Assembly (NCBI RefSeq): GCF_014396975.1
Contig: NZ_CP060719.1
Span: 2,576,001-2,640,000, forward strand
Reading direction: 5' to 3'
DNA length: 64,000 nt
From: Thermomonas carbonis
GTDB lineage: Bacteria; Pseudomonadota; Gammaproteobacteria; Xanthomonadales; Xanthomonadaceae
Of the stretch, positions 43,632 through 51,029 are shown one piece after another. Positions within the stretch are counted from its first letter, which is position 1. Every line of letters starts with the position of its first letter. Made by a program: the position numbers and the translations under genes. The notes beneath the pieces are model-generated. The model ran no database searches. It was not told where the DNA came from and worked only from the letters and a program-made list of their open reading frames with translations.

Positions 43632-43732
43632 TAACGCCTGAGTTAAGCCGGACCGCTGCGCGGAACGGCGGAGTGGTACACGTCACCATGCAGCCGAGCC
43701 GCGAAGCGGTCTCGGCTTGAACGAATTGTTAG
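43632..43732 (-). other. attC 96
   Basis: Type 1, 101 bp. Confidence 0.97.
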
Positions 43733-43746
43733 GGCGCTGCGTGATT

Positions 43747-44055
43747 CTACGAGCACTTGCATGGCAACCGATCCCGATCGAGCGCTTGAACCGTGCATGT
43801 CCCGCGCAATCTTGATCGTCTTATCTGAATTGTCTTGGCTATCTTGGGTGGCGGCGAGGTGAGTCTGCAGGAGCCGGTTCCTCCAGCGGTACAGCAAGTG
43901 ACATAGTGGACTTCATTACCCTGGAATGCTCTTGGTGAGAAGGACTGTTCAATCACTTCTGGTGGAAGTATTGGGTCAACTACAAGCATAAGAATTGACC
44001 AGATGATTGCGCTACACACTGCAACGCATAGGCCAAACAAGGCCATTTTTTTCAT
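43747..44055 (-). CDS. Membrane-anchored Cys-rich small protein
   Basis: 102 aa from MKKMALFGLCV (an in-frame ATG at 44121 would add 22 residues of unlike character). N-terminal helix (residues 4-26), then a periplasmic part with VTCCTAGGTGSC and CKC. Function unknown. Confidence 0.55.
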   Translation of the reverse strand: MKKMALFGLCVAVCSAIIWSILMLVVDPILPPEVIEQSFSPRAFQGNEVHYVTCCTAGGTGSCRLTSPPPKIAKTIQIRRSRLRGTCTVQALDRDRLPCKCS

Positions 44056-44140
44056 GAGCCGGCTCACAAATTTGTTGTGCGAGCATATTTGCCAAATGTG
44101 CGGAGTAAACGAAGCGGGCATGAGCCCGAGGTGAGCGCCC

Positions 44141-44241
44141 TAACGCCTGAGTTAAGCCGGACCGCTGCGCGGAACGGCGGAGTGGTACACGTCACCATGC
44201 AGCCGAGCCGCGAAGCGGTCTCGGCTTGAACGAATTGTTAG
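44141..44241 (-). other. attC 97
   Basis: Type 1, 101 bp. Confidence 0.97.
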
Positions 44242-44645
44242 CGCCCAGCCTGTTGCATTAATGCCAGTTTACGATTGCGCTCGGCGTCCGGCCAGGCCTT
44301 GTGTCCGCGAGGCACGCGCAAGTAGTGCTGGATCGCTAGAGCGTACATCCCGCGGTCAAAGCACGAGTTGCCCATATTGAAATGCAGGGCGGGGTGCCAC
44401 TCCGGTTCACACAACGTCATCGCTTTGCGATACGCCGCCTCTGCTCTGGCGGGTTGTTTCAATGCGTCATGGCAACTGCCGATGGCGATCCAGCAGTCCC
44501 CGTCTTCCGGGTCTGCATCCGCTGAGTTCCTGAATAGCGCGAGCGCTTCCTTGTAGCGGCCGCAATGAAATAGGTCGTCCGCGTCCGAGTAAGCGGAGAT
44601 GTTCAGTGAATAGTCCGGTGGTCTTTCAGTTGCGCGGCTTGTCAT
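44238..44645 (-). CDS. TPR-repeat protein
   Basis: 135 aa from MTSRATERPP. Three tetratricopeptide repeats (about residues 20-53, 54-87 and 89-122; e.g. YKEALALFRNSADADPEDGD, ARAEAAYRKAMTL). Cytosolic protein-binding scaffold; partner unknown. Confidence 0.8.
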   Translation of the reverse strand: MTSRATERPPDYSLNISAYSDADDLFHCGRYKEALALFRNSADADPEDGDCWIAIGSCHDALKQPARAEAAYRKAMTLCEPEWHPALHFNMGNSCFDRGMYALAIQHYLRVPRGHKAWPDAERNRKLALMQQAGR

Positions 44646-44651
44646 GGGCGC

Positions 44652-44754
44652 TAACGCCTGAGTTAAGCCGGACCGATTTGCGGCCTTGGGCATGTGAAAA
44701 TTATCAGAACTTGCACGAGGCCGCGAAGCGGGCTCGGCTTGAACGAATTGTTAG
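44652..44754 (-). other. attC 98
   Basis: Type 4 variant, 103 bp. Confidence 0.95.
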
Positions 44755-45032
44755 GCACGGACCCGACGTTTTTGTCTCGTCATGGCATACCAGGACACGA
44801 CCATGACAATGACGAGCGCTAACGTTGGAAGGAGGGCATAGTCGAATACTGTCGCGTCATACTCCGGTGTGGTCAGTACTTTGCGCAACCAATAGATCCA
44901 AAAGACGTACTCAGCTAGAGCCGCTGTGAGTACAACTACAAAGTAGCGAATCTTAGACGTAAGCCATAGGCCAACAATTCCCGCTGCGATTACAGCGGGA
45001 AGAACAATCGTGAAAGCGGCGAGGTTGATCAC
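44751..45032 (-). CDS. Small membrane protein, function unknown
   Basis: 93 aa, GTG start. Three helices (about residues 3-24, 29-48 and 64-84) and a very basic C-terminus (RQKRRVRA), suggesting it faces the cytoplasm. Confidence 0.6.
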   Translation of the reverse strand: MINLAAFTIVLPAVIAAGIVGLWLTSKIRYFVVVLTAALAEYVFWIYWLRKVLTTPEYDATVFDYALLPTLALVIVMVVSWYAMTRQKRRVRA

Positions 45033-45038
45033 AGTGCC

Positions 45039-45139
45039 TAACGCCTGAGTTAAGCCGGACCGCTGCGCGGAACGGCGGAGTGGTACACGTCACCATGCAG
45101 CCGAGCCGCGAAGCGGTCTCGGCTTGAACGAATTGTTAG
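45039..45139 (-). other. attC 99
   Basis: Type 1, 101 bp. Confidence 0.97.
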
Positions 45140-45154
45140 CCGCGTAACAAGGCA

Positions 45155-45469
45155 CTAAGTCTTATCCCACCGCTCAGCAAAGAGCCCAAATCCAGACTCA
45201 AGATAGTCTAGGAGTTGCTGTGCGCTAAGAGTCGTGCGGAGGATGATGTCATTGAGGCTTAGCAGTGGCGGAAATAGATCTGTACCTGCGCGGTGCGTAA
45301 CGGAAGAAACAGTGAAAATTAGAGGATTGAGCGGATGATCCTTAGGCAAGAGCTCGATTCCGCTGTTCGGCTGAGTGAAGGAGATTAGCTCACCTACTCT
45401 CGGTAGATGGGAAAGATCAAGCTCACCGTGAACGAGCCCGAATGGCTCGTCGCTTACGTAGACCGACAT
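45155..45469 (-). CDS. Hypothetical protein
   Basis: 104 aa from MSVYVSDEPFG (a TTG six codons upstream is an alternative). Soluble; RVGELISFTQPNSG and VSSVTHRAG suggest a small beta barrel. Function unknown. Confidence 0.55.
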   Translation of the reverse strand: MSVYVSDEPFGLVHGELDLSHLPRVGELISFTQPNSGIELLPKDHPLNPLIFTVSSVTHRAGTDLFPPLLSLNDIILRTTLSAQQLLDYLESGFGLFAERWDKT

Positions 45470-45511
45470 AGCAATTTGAAGTCTCAAGATATCTGCATTC
45501 CAACTAGCGGC

Positions 45512-45612
45512 TAACGCCTGAGTTAAGCCGGACCGCTGCGCGGAACGGCGGAGTGGTACACGTCACCATGCAGCCGAGCCGCGAAGCGGTCTCGGCTTGA
45601 ACGAATTGTTAG
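45512..45612 (-). other. attC 100
   Basis: Type 1, 101 bp. Confidence 0.97.
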
Positions 45613-45618
45613 GCACCA

Positions 45619-46041
45619 CTACCAGAACTTCCACCACTTCTTCTCGGCAGAAGGAAGTGGGCCGATGCCCGGGATGAGGATTTCTCCTGGATCATCACTG
45701 GCGTGGAAAAAGCCAACCTCATGCTTGATCGCAAGCTCCCTCATCTTTGCGTGAGCCTCATCTGCCAGAGACCAGCTAAACGCCGAATAGATGACGTTCT
45801 GACCAATGCAATGGTCTGTGACTTCCGGACCTTCAGCGTCTGGGGAAGACAGCGGACCGTTGATTGGCGGGAAGAACTGGATCATCTCCGCGAACCAACG
45901 CTGCAACGCGGGAGAAGCGACTTGAGGATCGTCGTAGCTATGGTCTTCCGACCATTCCGCTTGTTTCGCGTACCAATTCATGAAAGACGCGCGATCGTGC
46001 GGAGCCGCGCTCGGCTCAAATACCATCATGTCAAAGCTCAT
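45619..46041 (-). CDS. Conserved-style hypothetical protein
   Basis: 140 aa, acidic and soluble. MSFDMMVFEPSAAPHDRASF, FPPINGPLSSPDAEG and KHEVGFFHASDD read like a widespread family of small cytosolic proteins of unknown role. Ends KKWWKFW. Confidence 0.65.
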   Translation of the reverse strand: MSFDMMVFEPSAAPHDRASFMNWYAKQAEWSEDHSYDDPQVASPALQRWFAEMIQFFPPINGPLSSPDAEGPEVTDHCIGQNVIYSAFSWSLADEAHAKMRELAIKHEVGFFHASDDPGEILIPGIGPLPSAEKKWWKFW

Positions 46042-46062
46042 AGATGCCTCAAATGTGGTGCC

Positions 46063-46163
46063 TAACGCCTGAGTTAAGCCGGACCGCTGCGCGGAACGGC
46101 GGAGTGGTACACGTCACCATGCAGCCGAGCCGCGAAGCGGTCTCGGCTTGAACGAATTGTTAG
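46063..46163 (-). other. attC 101
   Basis: Type 1, 101 bp. Confidence 0.97.
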
Positions 46164-46777
46164 CTGCGAAAAGGGCTGTGCCTCTCAGAGTGAGACTTCC
46201 GCCTAGTGGGTCTGGAAAACGCATAATTATCTCGTGCCAATTCAAGTAGATCGGACTGAGGGATTGCGGAAGCTACAGCTATACGCTCCGCGTCAATCAA
46301 ACTACCAAGGTAATCTGTCGCCTTTTTAGATAGTGCCAAGAGATGCGCCATTTGCTGTGGGGAGAGGATAGATATCATCTCGGTGCCATCAGTGACGCGG
46401 CTAACGACGGGTTCACCGGTTGGCCCTTCTGAGAGTTCAACTTGAACAAATGATGTTTCATAGTCATTGACAGAGTGGGCCGCCCATTTGTCTCTAAGAT
46501 CTAAAAACTCCTGATGATGCTGTTGTTCGCTCACGCTAAGAATGGCGATAAATTCGTCCTTTATCTTGACCCTTACACCTTGGCCGAATATCCGAGCGTA
46601 GGTGACTAACGATGCAATGCAGAGCCCGCGCATACACCAAATTGAATGAATGTCGGTGTTGGCTGAAATGCTGAGAAGCGTACTGGTCATTTCCGTCGTG
46701 GTAAGGCTATCCAATCTAAGTCCACTTAGATCAGCCAGGCGTTGCGTTTCTTTCTTGCAGTAGTCGAGTAGTGTCAT
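46160..46777 (-). CDS. HEPN-like helical protein
   Basis: 205 aa from MTLLDYCKKETQRL. Mostly helical; FLDLRDKWAAHSVNDYE has the R-x4-6-H arrangement and following polar turn of HEPN-type domains. Function inferred only from that motif; could act in phage defence. Confidence 0.55.
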   Translation of the reverse strand: MTLLDYCKKETQRLADLSGLRLDSLTTTEMTSTLLSISANTDIHSIWCMRGLCIASLVTYARIFGQGVRVKIKDEFIAILSVSEQQHHQEFLDLRDKWAAHSVNDYETSFVQVELSEGPTGEPVVSRVTDGTEMISILSPQQMAHLLALSKKATDYLGSLIDAERIAVASAIPQSDLLELARDNYAFSRPTRRKSHSERHSPFRS

Positions 46778-46785
46778 TTCGCAGC

Positions 46786-46886
46786 TAACGCCTGAGTTAA
46801 GCCGGACCGCTGCGCGGAACGGCGGAGTGGTACACGTCACCATGCAGCCGAGCCGCGAAGCGGTCTCGGCTTGAACGAATTGTTAG
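46786..46886 (-). other. attC 102
   Basis: Type 1, 101 bp. Confidence 0.97.
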
Positions 46887-47218
46887 GCAACATCCCATGG
46901 GCGAACTGCCTCAAGATCCGGGAGGGGTGTCGCGCCTTGACCAACCAACTCTAAGCCAACGAGTGCGCCATGGCGTTCCCAGACGATCAACTGAATGTCT
47001 TCTCCAGCCGATGTCGCGAAGGCCTCCGCGACAATTCGTCCGTTGGAGCCGTCCCCGTCGGGACCAAACCACACGGTCGAGCACCCACACTTGCACAAAG
47101 CGGTGACTTGCAAGGAGCCGACGGACGCGACAAGTTCCGGTGAAATATCAGTCGTGGCCCCCACTTCTAAGGTGCGAAGGACGAGCGCGGCTTCTAGCTT
47201 TGAGATTGGGCGCAACAT
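46883..47218 (-). CDS. Hypothetical protein
   Basis: 111 aa from MLRPISKLEAALVL. CKCGCSTVWF may bind metal; the C-terminal half is beta-rich. Function unknown. Confidence 0.6.
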   Translation of the reverse strand: MLRPISKLEAALVLRTLEVGATTDISPELVASVGSLQVTALCKCGCSTVWFGPDGDGSNGRIVAEAFATSAGEDIQLIVWERHGALVGLELVGQGATPLPDLEAVRPWDVA

Positions 47219-47232
47219 TGTTTGCTGTTGCC

Positions 47233-47333
47233 TAACGCCTGAGTTAAGCCGGACCGCTGCGCGGAACGGCGGAGTGGTACACGTCACCATGCAGCCGAGC
47301 CGCGAAGCGGTCTCGGCTTGAACGAATTGTTAG
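47233..47333 (-). other. attC 103
   Basis: Type 1, 101 bp. Confidence 0.97.
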
Positions 47334-47344
47334 GCCGCCAGCAA

Positions 47345-47668
47345 TTACTCGTGATCATGCATCCAAGCTGGTATGTCGCGCTGCGATTGCAAAAGACGCC
47401 AGACATCTATGTGCTGCGTTTGCTCGACATAAAAAATCAAGTACGGAAAGCCCTTGACTGACCAATGCCTCAGACCAGGAAGGTTCAGCTCGTGAGCGTA
47501 CCGAGGTGATCCAGCCGCTGGGTGGCGGCTAATGTGCGCTATTGCAGTTTCCAGTGCATCCGCAAATGAAAGCGCTATCTCAGATCCAGCTTCCGTAAGG
47601 TAGTGGTCAAACGCCTCTTGAATATCGGCGTCTGCCTGCTTGCGCGGGATTACAGGCTTTGATTTCAC
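47345..47668 (-). CDS. ParE/RelE-family toxin
   Basis: 107 aa, GTG start overlapping the antitoxin stop as GTGA. ADADIQEAFDHYLTEAGSEIALSF, HPAAGSPRYAHELNLPGLRHW and FPYLIFYVEQTQHIDVWRLL are the ParE/RelE fold in order. ParE members poison gyrase, RelE members cleave mRNA; the sequence looks ParE-like. Confidence 0.92.
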   Translation of the reverse strand: MKSKPVIPRKQADADIQEAFDHYLTEAGSEIALSFADALETAIAHISRHPAAGSPRYAHELNLPGLRHWSVKGFPYLIFYVEQTQHIDVWRLLQSQRDIPAWMHDHE

Positions 47669-47907
47669 CGCTTCTTTGGCCTACTTACGCGCAGGCGCAA
47701 ACTATCAAAGTAGTTAGAGGAGAACGGCGTCGCTCCAAGCTCCGACTCAGCACCGGCAAGCAGTAGGTTGCGAAGTCGCAGCCTATCTTGATCCTTGCGG
47801 ATCAGTTCTCGGACATATTCGCTGCTAGTGCCATAGCCACCTTGCGACACTTGCTTGTCGACGAAGGACTTCAACGTTTCTGGCAAAGAGATATTCATTG
47901 TGCTCAT
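47665..47907 (-). CDS. ParD-family antitoxin
   Basis: 80 aa from MSTMNISLPETLKSFVDKQV. SSEYVRELIRKDQDRLRL completes the ribbon-helix-helix domain typical of ParD. Translated ahead of the toxin with a 4-base overlap; a two-gene cassette carrying its own promoter region (47908-47962). Confidence 0.92.
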   Translation of the reverse strand: MSTMNISLPETLKSFVDKQVSQGGYGTSSEYVRELIRKDQDRLRLRNLLLAGAESELGATPFSSNYFDSLRLRVSRPKKR

Positions 47908-47962
47908 GTGGCTGAGCCTACCGCTGTTGGCAAAAATTGGCAAGAAGCTTGATTCGGCGGCC

Positions 47963-48063
47963 TAACGCCTGAGTTAAGCCGGACCGCTGCGCGGAACGGC
48001 GGAGTGGTACACGTCACCATGCAGCCGAGCCGCGAAGCGGTCTCGGCTTGAACGAATTGTTAG
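47963..48063 (-). other. attC 104
   Basis: Type 1, 101 bp. Confidence 0.97.
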
Positions 48064-48075
48064 ACCTTGCCCGAG

Positions 48076-48375
48076 TCATGGCTCATAGCTGCCAAGGAAG
48101 ACTGCGATTCCTATGTAGAACACGACTGCCAAGATAGCGGCGACGCGGGCTTCTTTGCCCAACACGCTATCAGGACCTGCCAGCCGCCGGACACGAACTG
48201 CATTGCCCAGCGCTGAGGGGGCAATGGTCAATGCGACGAAGAAGACAGTGAGCAGAGCGTAGCCATTCATGTTCGGCCTGTACGTGATTTGTACAACACA
48301 AAGACATCCGATCCCTGTTAGCGTCCCCAAAAGCCAGGTAATGGTTCTTTCTGCAATCGCGTCAATCTTTCGCAA
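48076..48375 (-). CDS. Small membrane protein, function unknown
   Basis: 99 aa, TTG start (weakly supported). Three hydrophobic segments (about residues 12-30, 38-55 and 76-95). Confidence 0.5.
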   Translation of the reverse strand: MRKIDAIAERTITWLLGTLTGIGCLCVVQITYRPNMNGYALLTVFFVALTIAPSALGNAVRVRRLAGPDSVLGKEARVAAILAVVFYIGIAVFLGSYEP

Positions 48376-48379
48376 GGTC

Positions 48380-48480
48380 TAACGCCTGAGTTAAGCCGGA
48401 CCGCTGCGCGGAACGGCGGAGTGGTACACGTCACCATGCAGCCGAGCCGCGAAGCGGTCTCGGCTTGAACGAATTGTTAG
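48380..48480 (-). other. attC 105
   Basis: Type 1, 101 bp; the only type 1 site belonging to an ORF-less cassette. Confidence 0.97.
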
Positions 48481-48697
48481 ACCGGGGCCAGCCGTTGCTT
48501 TTGACCAAGATCCCGCGACCTGAGCCGAGTGTAGAGCTGACGATCGCTCTTTACGAGATGCTGAACCCAGAAACGGAGTGCTGGCGCTCTAGCCGGCGCG
48601 GAGTTTGTGGCGAGGCTCAAAGCCCTGGGAACGACGGTGCACGAACGACCGAGATTGGCCTGACGCTTGTTGACCGGCATCTGCCTCTGGACCGGTC
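48481..48697. repeat. ORF-less cassette insert, family A
   Basis: 217 nt; hairpin arms changed to GTGCTGGC / GCCGGCGC, the most diverged stem in the family. The only family A copy next to a type 1 attC. Confidence 0.8.
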
Positions 48698-48798
48698 TAA
48701 CGCCTGAGTTAAGCCGGACCGCTGCGCGGAACGGCGGAGTGGTACACGTCACCATGCAGCCGAGCCGCGAAGCGGTCTCGGCTTGAACGAATTGTTAG
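48698..48798 (-). other. attC 106
   Basis: Type 1, 101 bp. Confidence 0.97.
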
Positions 48799-49122
48799 GC
48801 GGCACCCGGCAGGATGGTCTGGCCTCCCAGCGATCTGCGCGCTCAGCCAGTTGTTCCGGGCACCGCGAGAGCAAGCATGGAAACATCCCCCGGCGATGCC
48901 CTCGGCACATCCAGTGCGACTGCAAGCAAGCACACATGCATCCCTCGGCTCGCAGCGAACTGCTGCGGTCTGCAGATATGCGGCCTCTTTAGCATTTCGG
49001 ACCGGGATGCCTTGAGTAGTGCAGTGCCGTGACCACGGCATTTGTGCGGACACCGTTTCTGCGCCGGCTGAGCAGCCGATAAGGGTGAGGCCAAGTACCA
49101 GGATGGTCATGAGCCGATGCAT
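48709..49122 (-). CDS. Cys-rich lipoprotein with attC-encoded tail
   Basis: 137 aa. Lipobox TLIGC near residue 17. Eight cysteines in the mature part (CEPRDACVLACSRTGC, GGCFHAC). No stop before the attC, so about 29 residues are site-encoded ([16 protein letters not shown]...). Confidence 0.6.
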   Translation of the reverse strand: MHRLMTILVLGLTLIGCSAGAETVSAQMPWSRHCTTQGIPVRNAKEAAYLQTAAVRCEPRDACVLACSRTGCAEGIAGGCFHACSRGARNNWLSAQIAGRPDHPAGCRLTIRSSRDRFAARLHGDVYHSAVPRSGPA

Positions 49123-49135
49123 TTTCTTTGCCGCC

Positions 49136-49236
49136 TAACGCCTGAGTTAAGCCGGACCGCTGCGCGGAACGGCGGAGTGGTACACGTCACCATGCAGCCG
49201 AGCCGCGAAGCGGTCTCGGCTTGAACGAATTGTTAG
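49136..49236 (-). other. attC 107
   Basis: Type 1, 101 bp. Confidence 0.97.
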
Positions 49237-49583
49237 GTGCCGGGAGCTTTGCGAAGAAAGTTGTATTCCGATTCTTGAACACTCTTTCCCCATAGTTGTC
49301 CGTCGCGGTGCACCAGAACGCCGTTGCCAAAAAACCGTAGGGCGATGTTGCCGTCAGAAACGAGGATTCCGCCGCTCGGTGGGGTAGCGTAGTGCTTCGA
49401 CCAGCCAGTTTGGTTCCGCGAAATCCAGTTCTGAAGTGCCTGGTGGTCCGGTGTCCCAGGCTGAATTTCATGGACGGATGTGCTGTCACGAACGGAAACT
49501 GGTGTGTCCGGTGACAAGGACAGTTCAAGCCGTGCACTGCATGCGGCGAGGATAAGAAGGCTTGTTAGCATCAGCTTGCGCAT
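49233..49583 (-). CDS. Putative lipoprotein
   Basis: 116 aa from MRKLMLTSLL after GGGAAAT. Lipobox LILAAC at about residues 10-15. Function unknown. Confidence 0.65.
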   Translation of the reverse strand: MRKLMLTSLLILAACSARLELSLSPDTPVSVRDSTSVHEIQPGTPDHQALQNWISRNQTGWSKHYATPPSGGILVSDGNIALRFFGNGVLVHRDGQLWGKSVQESEYNFLRKAPGT

Positions 49584-49599
49584 ATTTCCCACCGGCACC

Positions 49600-49705
49600 T
49601 AACGCCTGAGTTAAGCCGAAACGCGTAGCGGAGGTAAAAACATGGCACGCTTTTCCGCCATGTTTTTGCCGGAGCGAAGTGGTTTCGGCTTGGACGAATT
49701 GTTAG
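49600..49705 (-). other. attC 108
   Basis: Type 6, 106 bp, with CTTGGACG. Confidence 0.95.
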
Positions 49706-50007
49706 GTGGCATTTGCGATCTCACTTGCTGCCAGCAGAGCTTCTATGGCCGCGGTTGCGTCAGAAGAGTTGACCGCGAACCCTTGAGCGCTGACGATCTG
49801 CCGGCCGTCCAGTGCCAAGGACTCACTGACATACGACGAGTCACTCCACCAAGTGAAACGGGCTACTGCATGCGGAGAGTCAAAGTCGAAGCGAACGGCA
49901 GGATTGTCCGAAGGCTCCGTATAGGTGATCTCGCAAGGCGCTGTGAGTGCGACGACGACGCAGTCTGCAGTTCTGCTCTCAATCAAAAGTTGCGAAGAAT
50001 TTTCCAT
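49702..50007 (-). CDS. Hypothetical protein, cassette abutting the inner attI-like site
   Basis: 101 aa, soluble, beta-rich (VRFDFDSPHAVARFTWWSDSSY) with an alanine-rich C-terminus. Its start is six bases from the attI-like junction at 50014, so it is placed as a first cassette of an older platform would be. Confidence 0.6.
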   Translation of the reverse strand: MENSSQLLIESRTADCVVVALTAPCEITYTEPSDNPAVRFDFDSPHAVARFTWWSDSSYVSESLALDGRQIVSAQGFAVNSSDATAAIEALLAASEIANAT

Positions 50008-50013
50008 GCCACC

Positions 50014-50080
50014 TAACGCCTAGTAGGTTGTGATTTTGCAGCATAGCGCCGCGTTGTTCAGGTTTGGACGACGTAATGCG
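50014..50080 (-). other. Inner attI-like site (diverged copy)
   Basis: Begins TAACGCCTAGTAGGTTGTGA, matching the attI at 51030 at all but one of the first 20 positions, where every attC has TAACGCCTGAGTTAAG. Further shared blocks follow in order: ATAGYGCYGC, TTGTTCA, GTTTGG. Confidence 0.75.
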
Positions 50081-50203
50081 GGCGCCGTTCCTTTGAAGAT
50101 CAAGAGCTTAGCTTCTGTGAAGAATATTTGCATTCCATGCATATTCCGCAGATCTGAGGCGATAAATCTTATTGCCGCGCTTTTGAAGGTGATCGGAGCG
50201 GCC
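50081..50203. other. Unassigned rest of the 190-nt attI-bearing segment
   Basis: No gene and no attC. Holds an imperfect inverted repeat at 50122-50146 (GAATATTTGCAT / ATGCATATTC). It could be the leader and promoter region of a former platform, but no convincing promoter boxes are visible. It is not similar to the sequence beyond the present attI. Confidence 0.5.
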
Positions 50204-50306
50204 TAACGCCTGAGTTAAGCCGCACCGATTTGCGGCGTTGTGCGAGTGAAGATTAGCAAGACTCGCACGACGCCGCGAAGCGGTGTCGGCTTGGACGAAT
50301 TGTTAG
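50204..50306 (-). other. attC 109
   Basis: Type 3, 103 bp. Confidence 0.96.
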
Positions 50307-50492
50307 CCCGCTGAAGCCGGCTGTTCTTGCAGATTGGAAGCTTAAGTGGGTTCATTTGAAGCCAAGAAATCTTCCACCGCGCGGAGTTGTAGCGGGTTTG
50401 AGGTGCGACGGAGCGCGGGCGAGAGGCGATCAGGGAAGCTCTTCTGGCTTTGCCGAGAATGCTCTACGCGATGATCTATTTCTTCTGCGGGC
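50307..50492. repeat. ORF-less cassette insert, family C
   Basis: 186 nt; close copy of 6073-6258. Second cassette from the current attI. Confidence 0.85.
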
Positions 50493-50593
50493 TAACGCCT
50501 GAGTTAAGCCGGGCCGCTGCGCGGAACGGCGGAGTGGTACACGTCACCATGCAGCCGAGCCGCGAAGCGGTCTCGGCTTGAACGAATTGTTAG
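50493..50593 (-). other. attC 110
   Basis: Type 1, 101 bp; first attC of the array. Confidence 0.97.
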
Positions 50594-51021
50594 GGCGCAC
50601 CCGCGATTACCCACGGCAGCTCAACAATGAAGCTAAAGCATACTGCCCCTTCCACATGAAACTCGCTTTGCGCGAGAGGGGAAGGTTTGGTAAAGGTGAA
50701 GTCGAGTGGACCCGATGGATCTAGCCCGGAGCCATCCGTGAGCGGCGCCTCGCCGAAGAAATAGAACTCTCCGCCGTATAGGTGCTTGCCTGACTCCGTT
50801 TGGTTGTACTCATAAGTCTCGGCCGGCTGGTCAAGGTCGATACCGGCCTGCTCGAAGAAGGCGAGCACGGCAAGAGGAAACGGAGTGCTTCCTAGAGCCC
50901 GAAAATTTTGGCAGTACGCGCAGGAGCATTTGTAGGCCGAGGCAGCGAGCGCCTCGTAAGTGCGCCGTGTGCGGGCCTGGTCTATTGAGACCTCAACTCC
51001 CCCGATCTCGACGATGTTCAT
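50590..51021 (-). CDS. Hypothetical protein, first cassette
   Basis: 143 aa, acidic. CSCAYCQNF (residues 32-40) and a C-terminal beta region (SEFHVEGAVCFSFIVELPW). Similar small proteins with CxCxxC near the N-terminus are common in accessory DNA; function unknown. Being next to attI it should be the best expressed from any cassette promoter. Confidence 0.65.
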   Translation of the reverse strand: MNIVEIGGVEVSIDQARTRRTYEALAASAYKCSCAYCQNFRALGSTPFPLAVLAFFEQAGIDLDQPAETYEYNQTESGKHLYGGEFYFFGEAPLTDGSGLDPSGPLDFTFTKPSPLAQSEFHVEGAVCFSFIVELPWVIAGAP

Positions 51022-51029
51022 GTGCGCCC

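Noticed and set aside
371..50593. Many open frames starting or ending with [32 protein letters not shown] or [13 protein letters not shown]
   Set aside because: These are translations of the attC sites themselves, repeated at each site; only the downstream part from a proper start was kept as a gene.
371..50593. Regularly spaced repeats resembling a CRISPR array
   Set aside because: Repeats are 101-107 bp with internal dyad structure and integron cores, and spacers are genes of 0.2-0.9 kb; they are attC sites.
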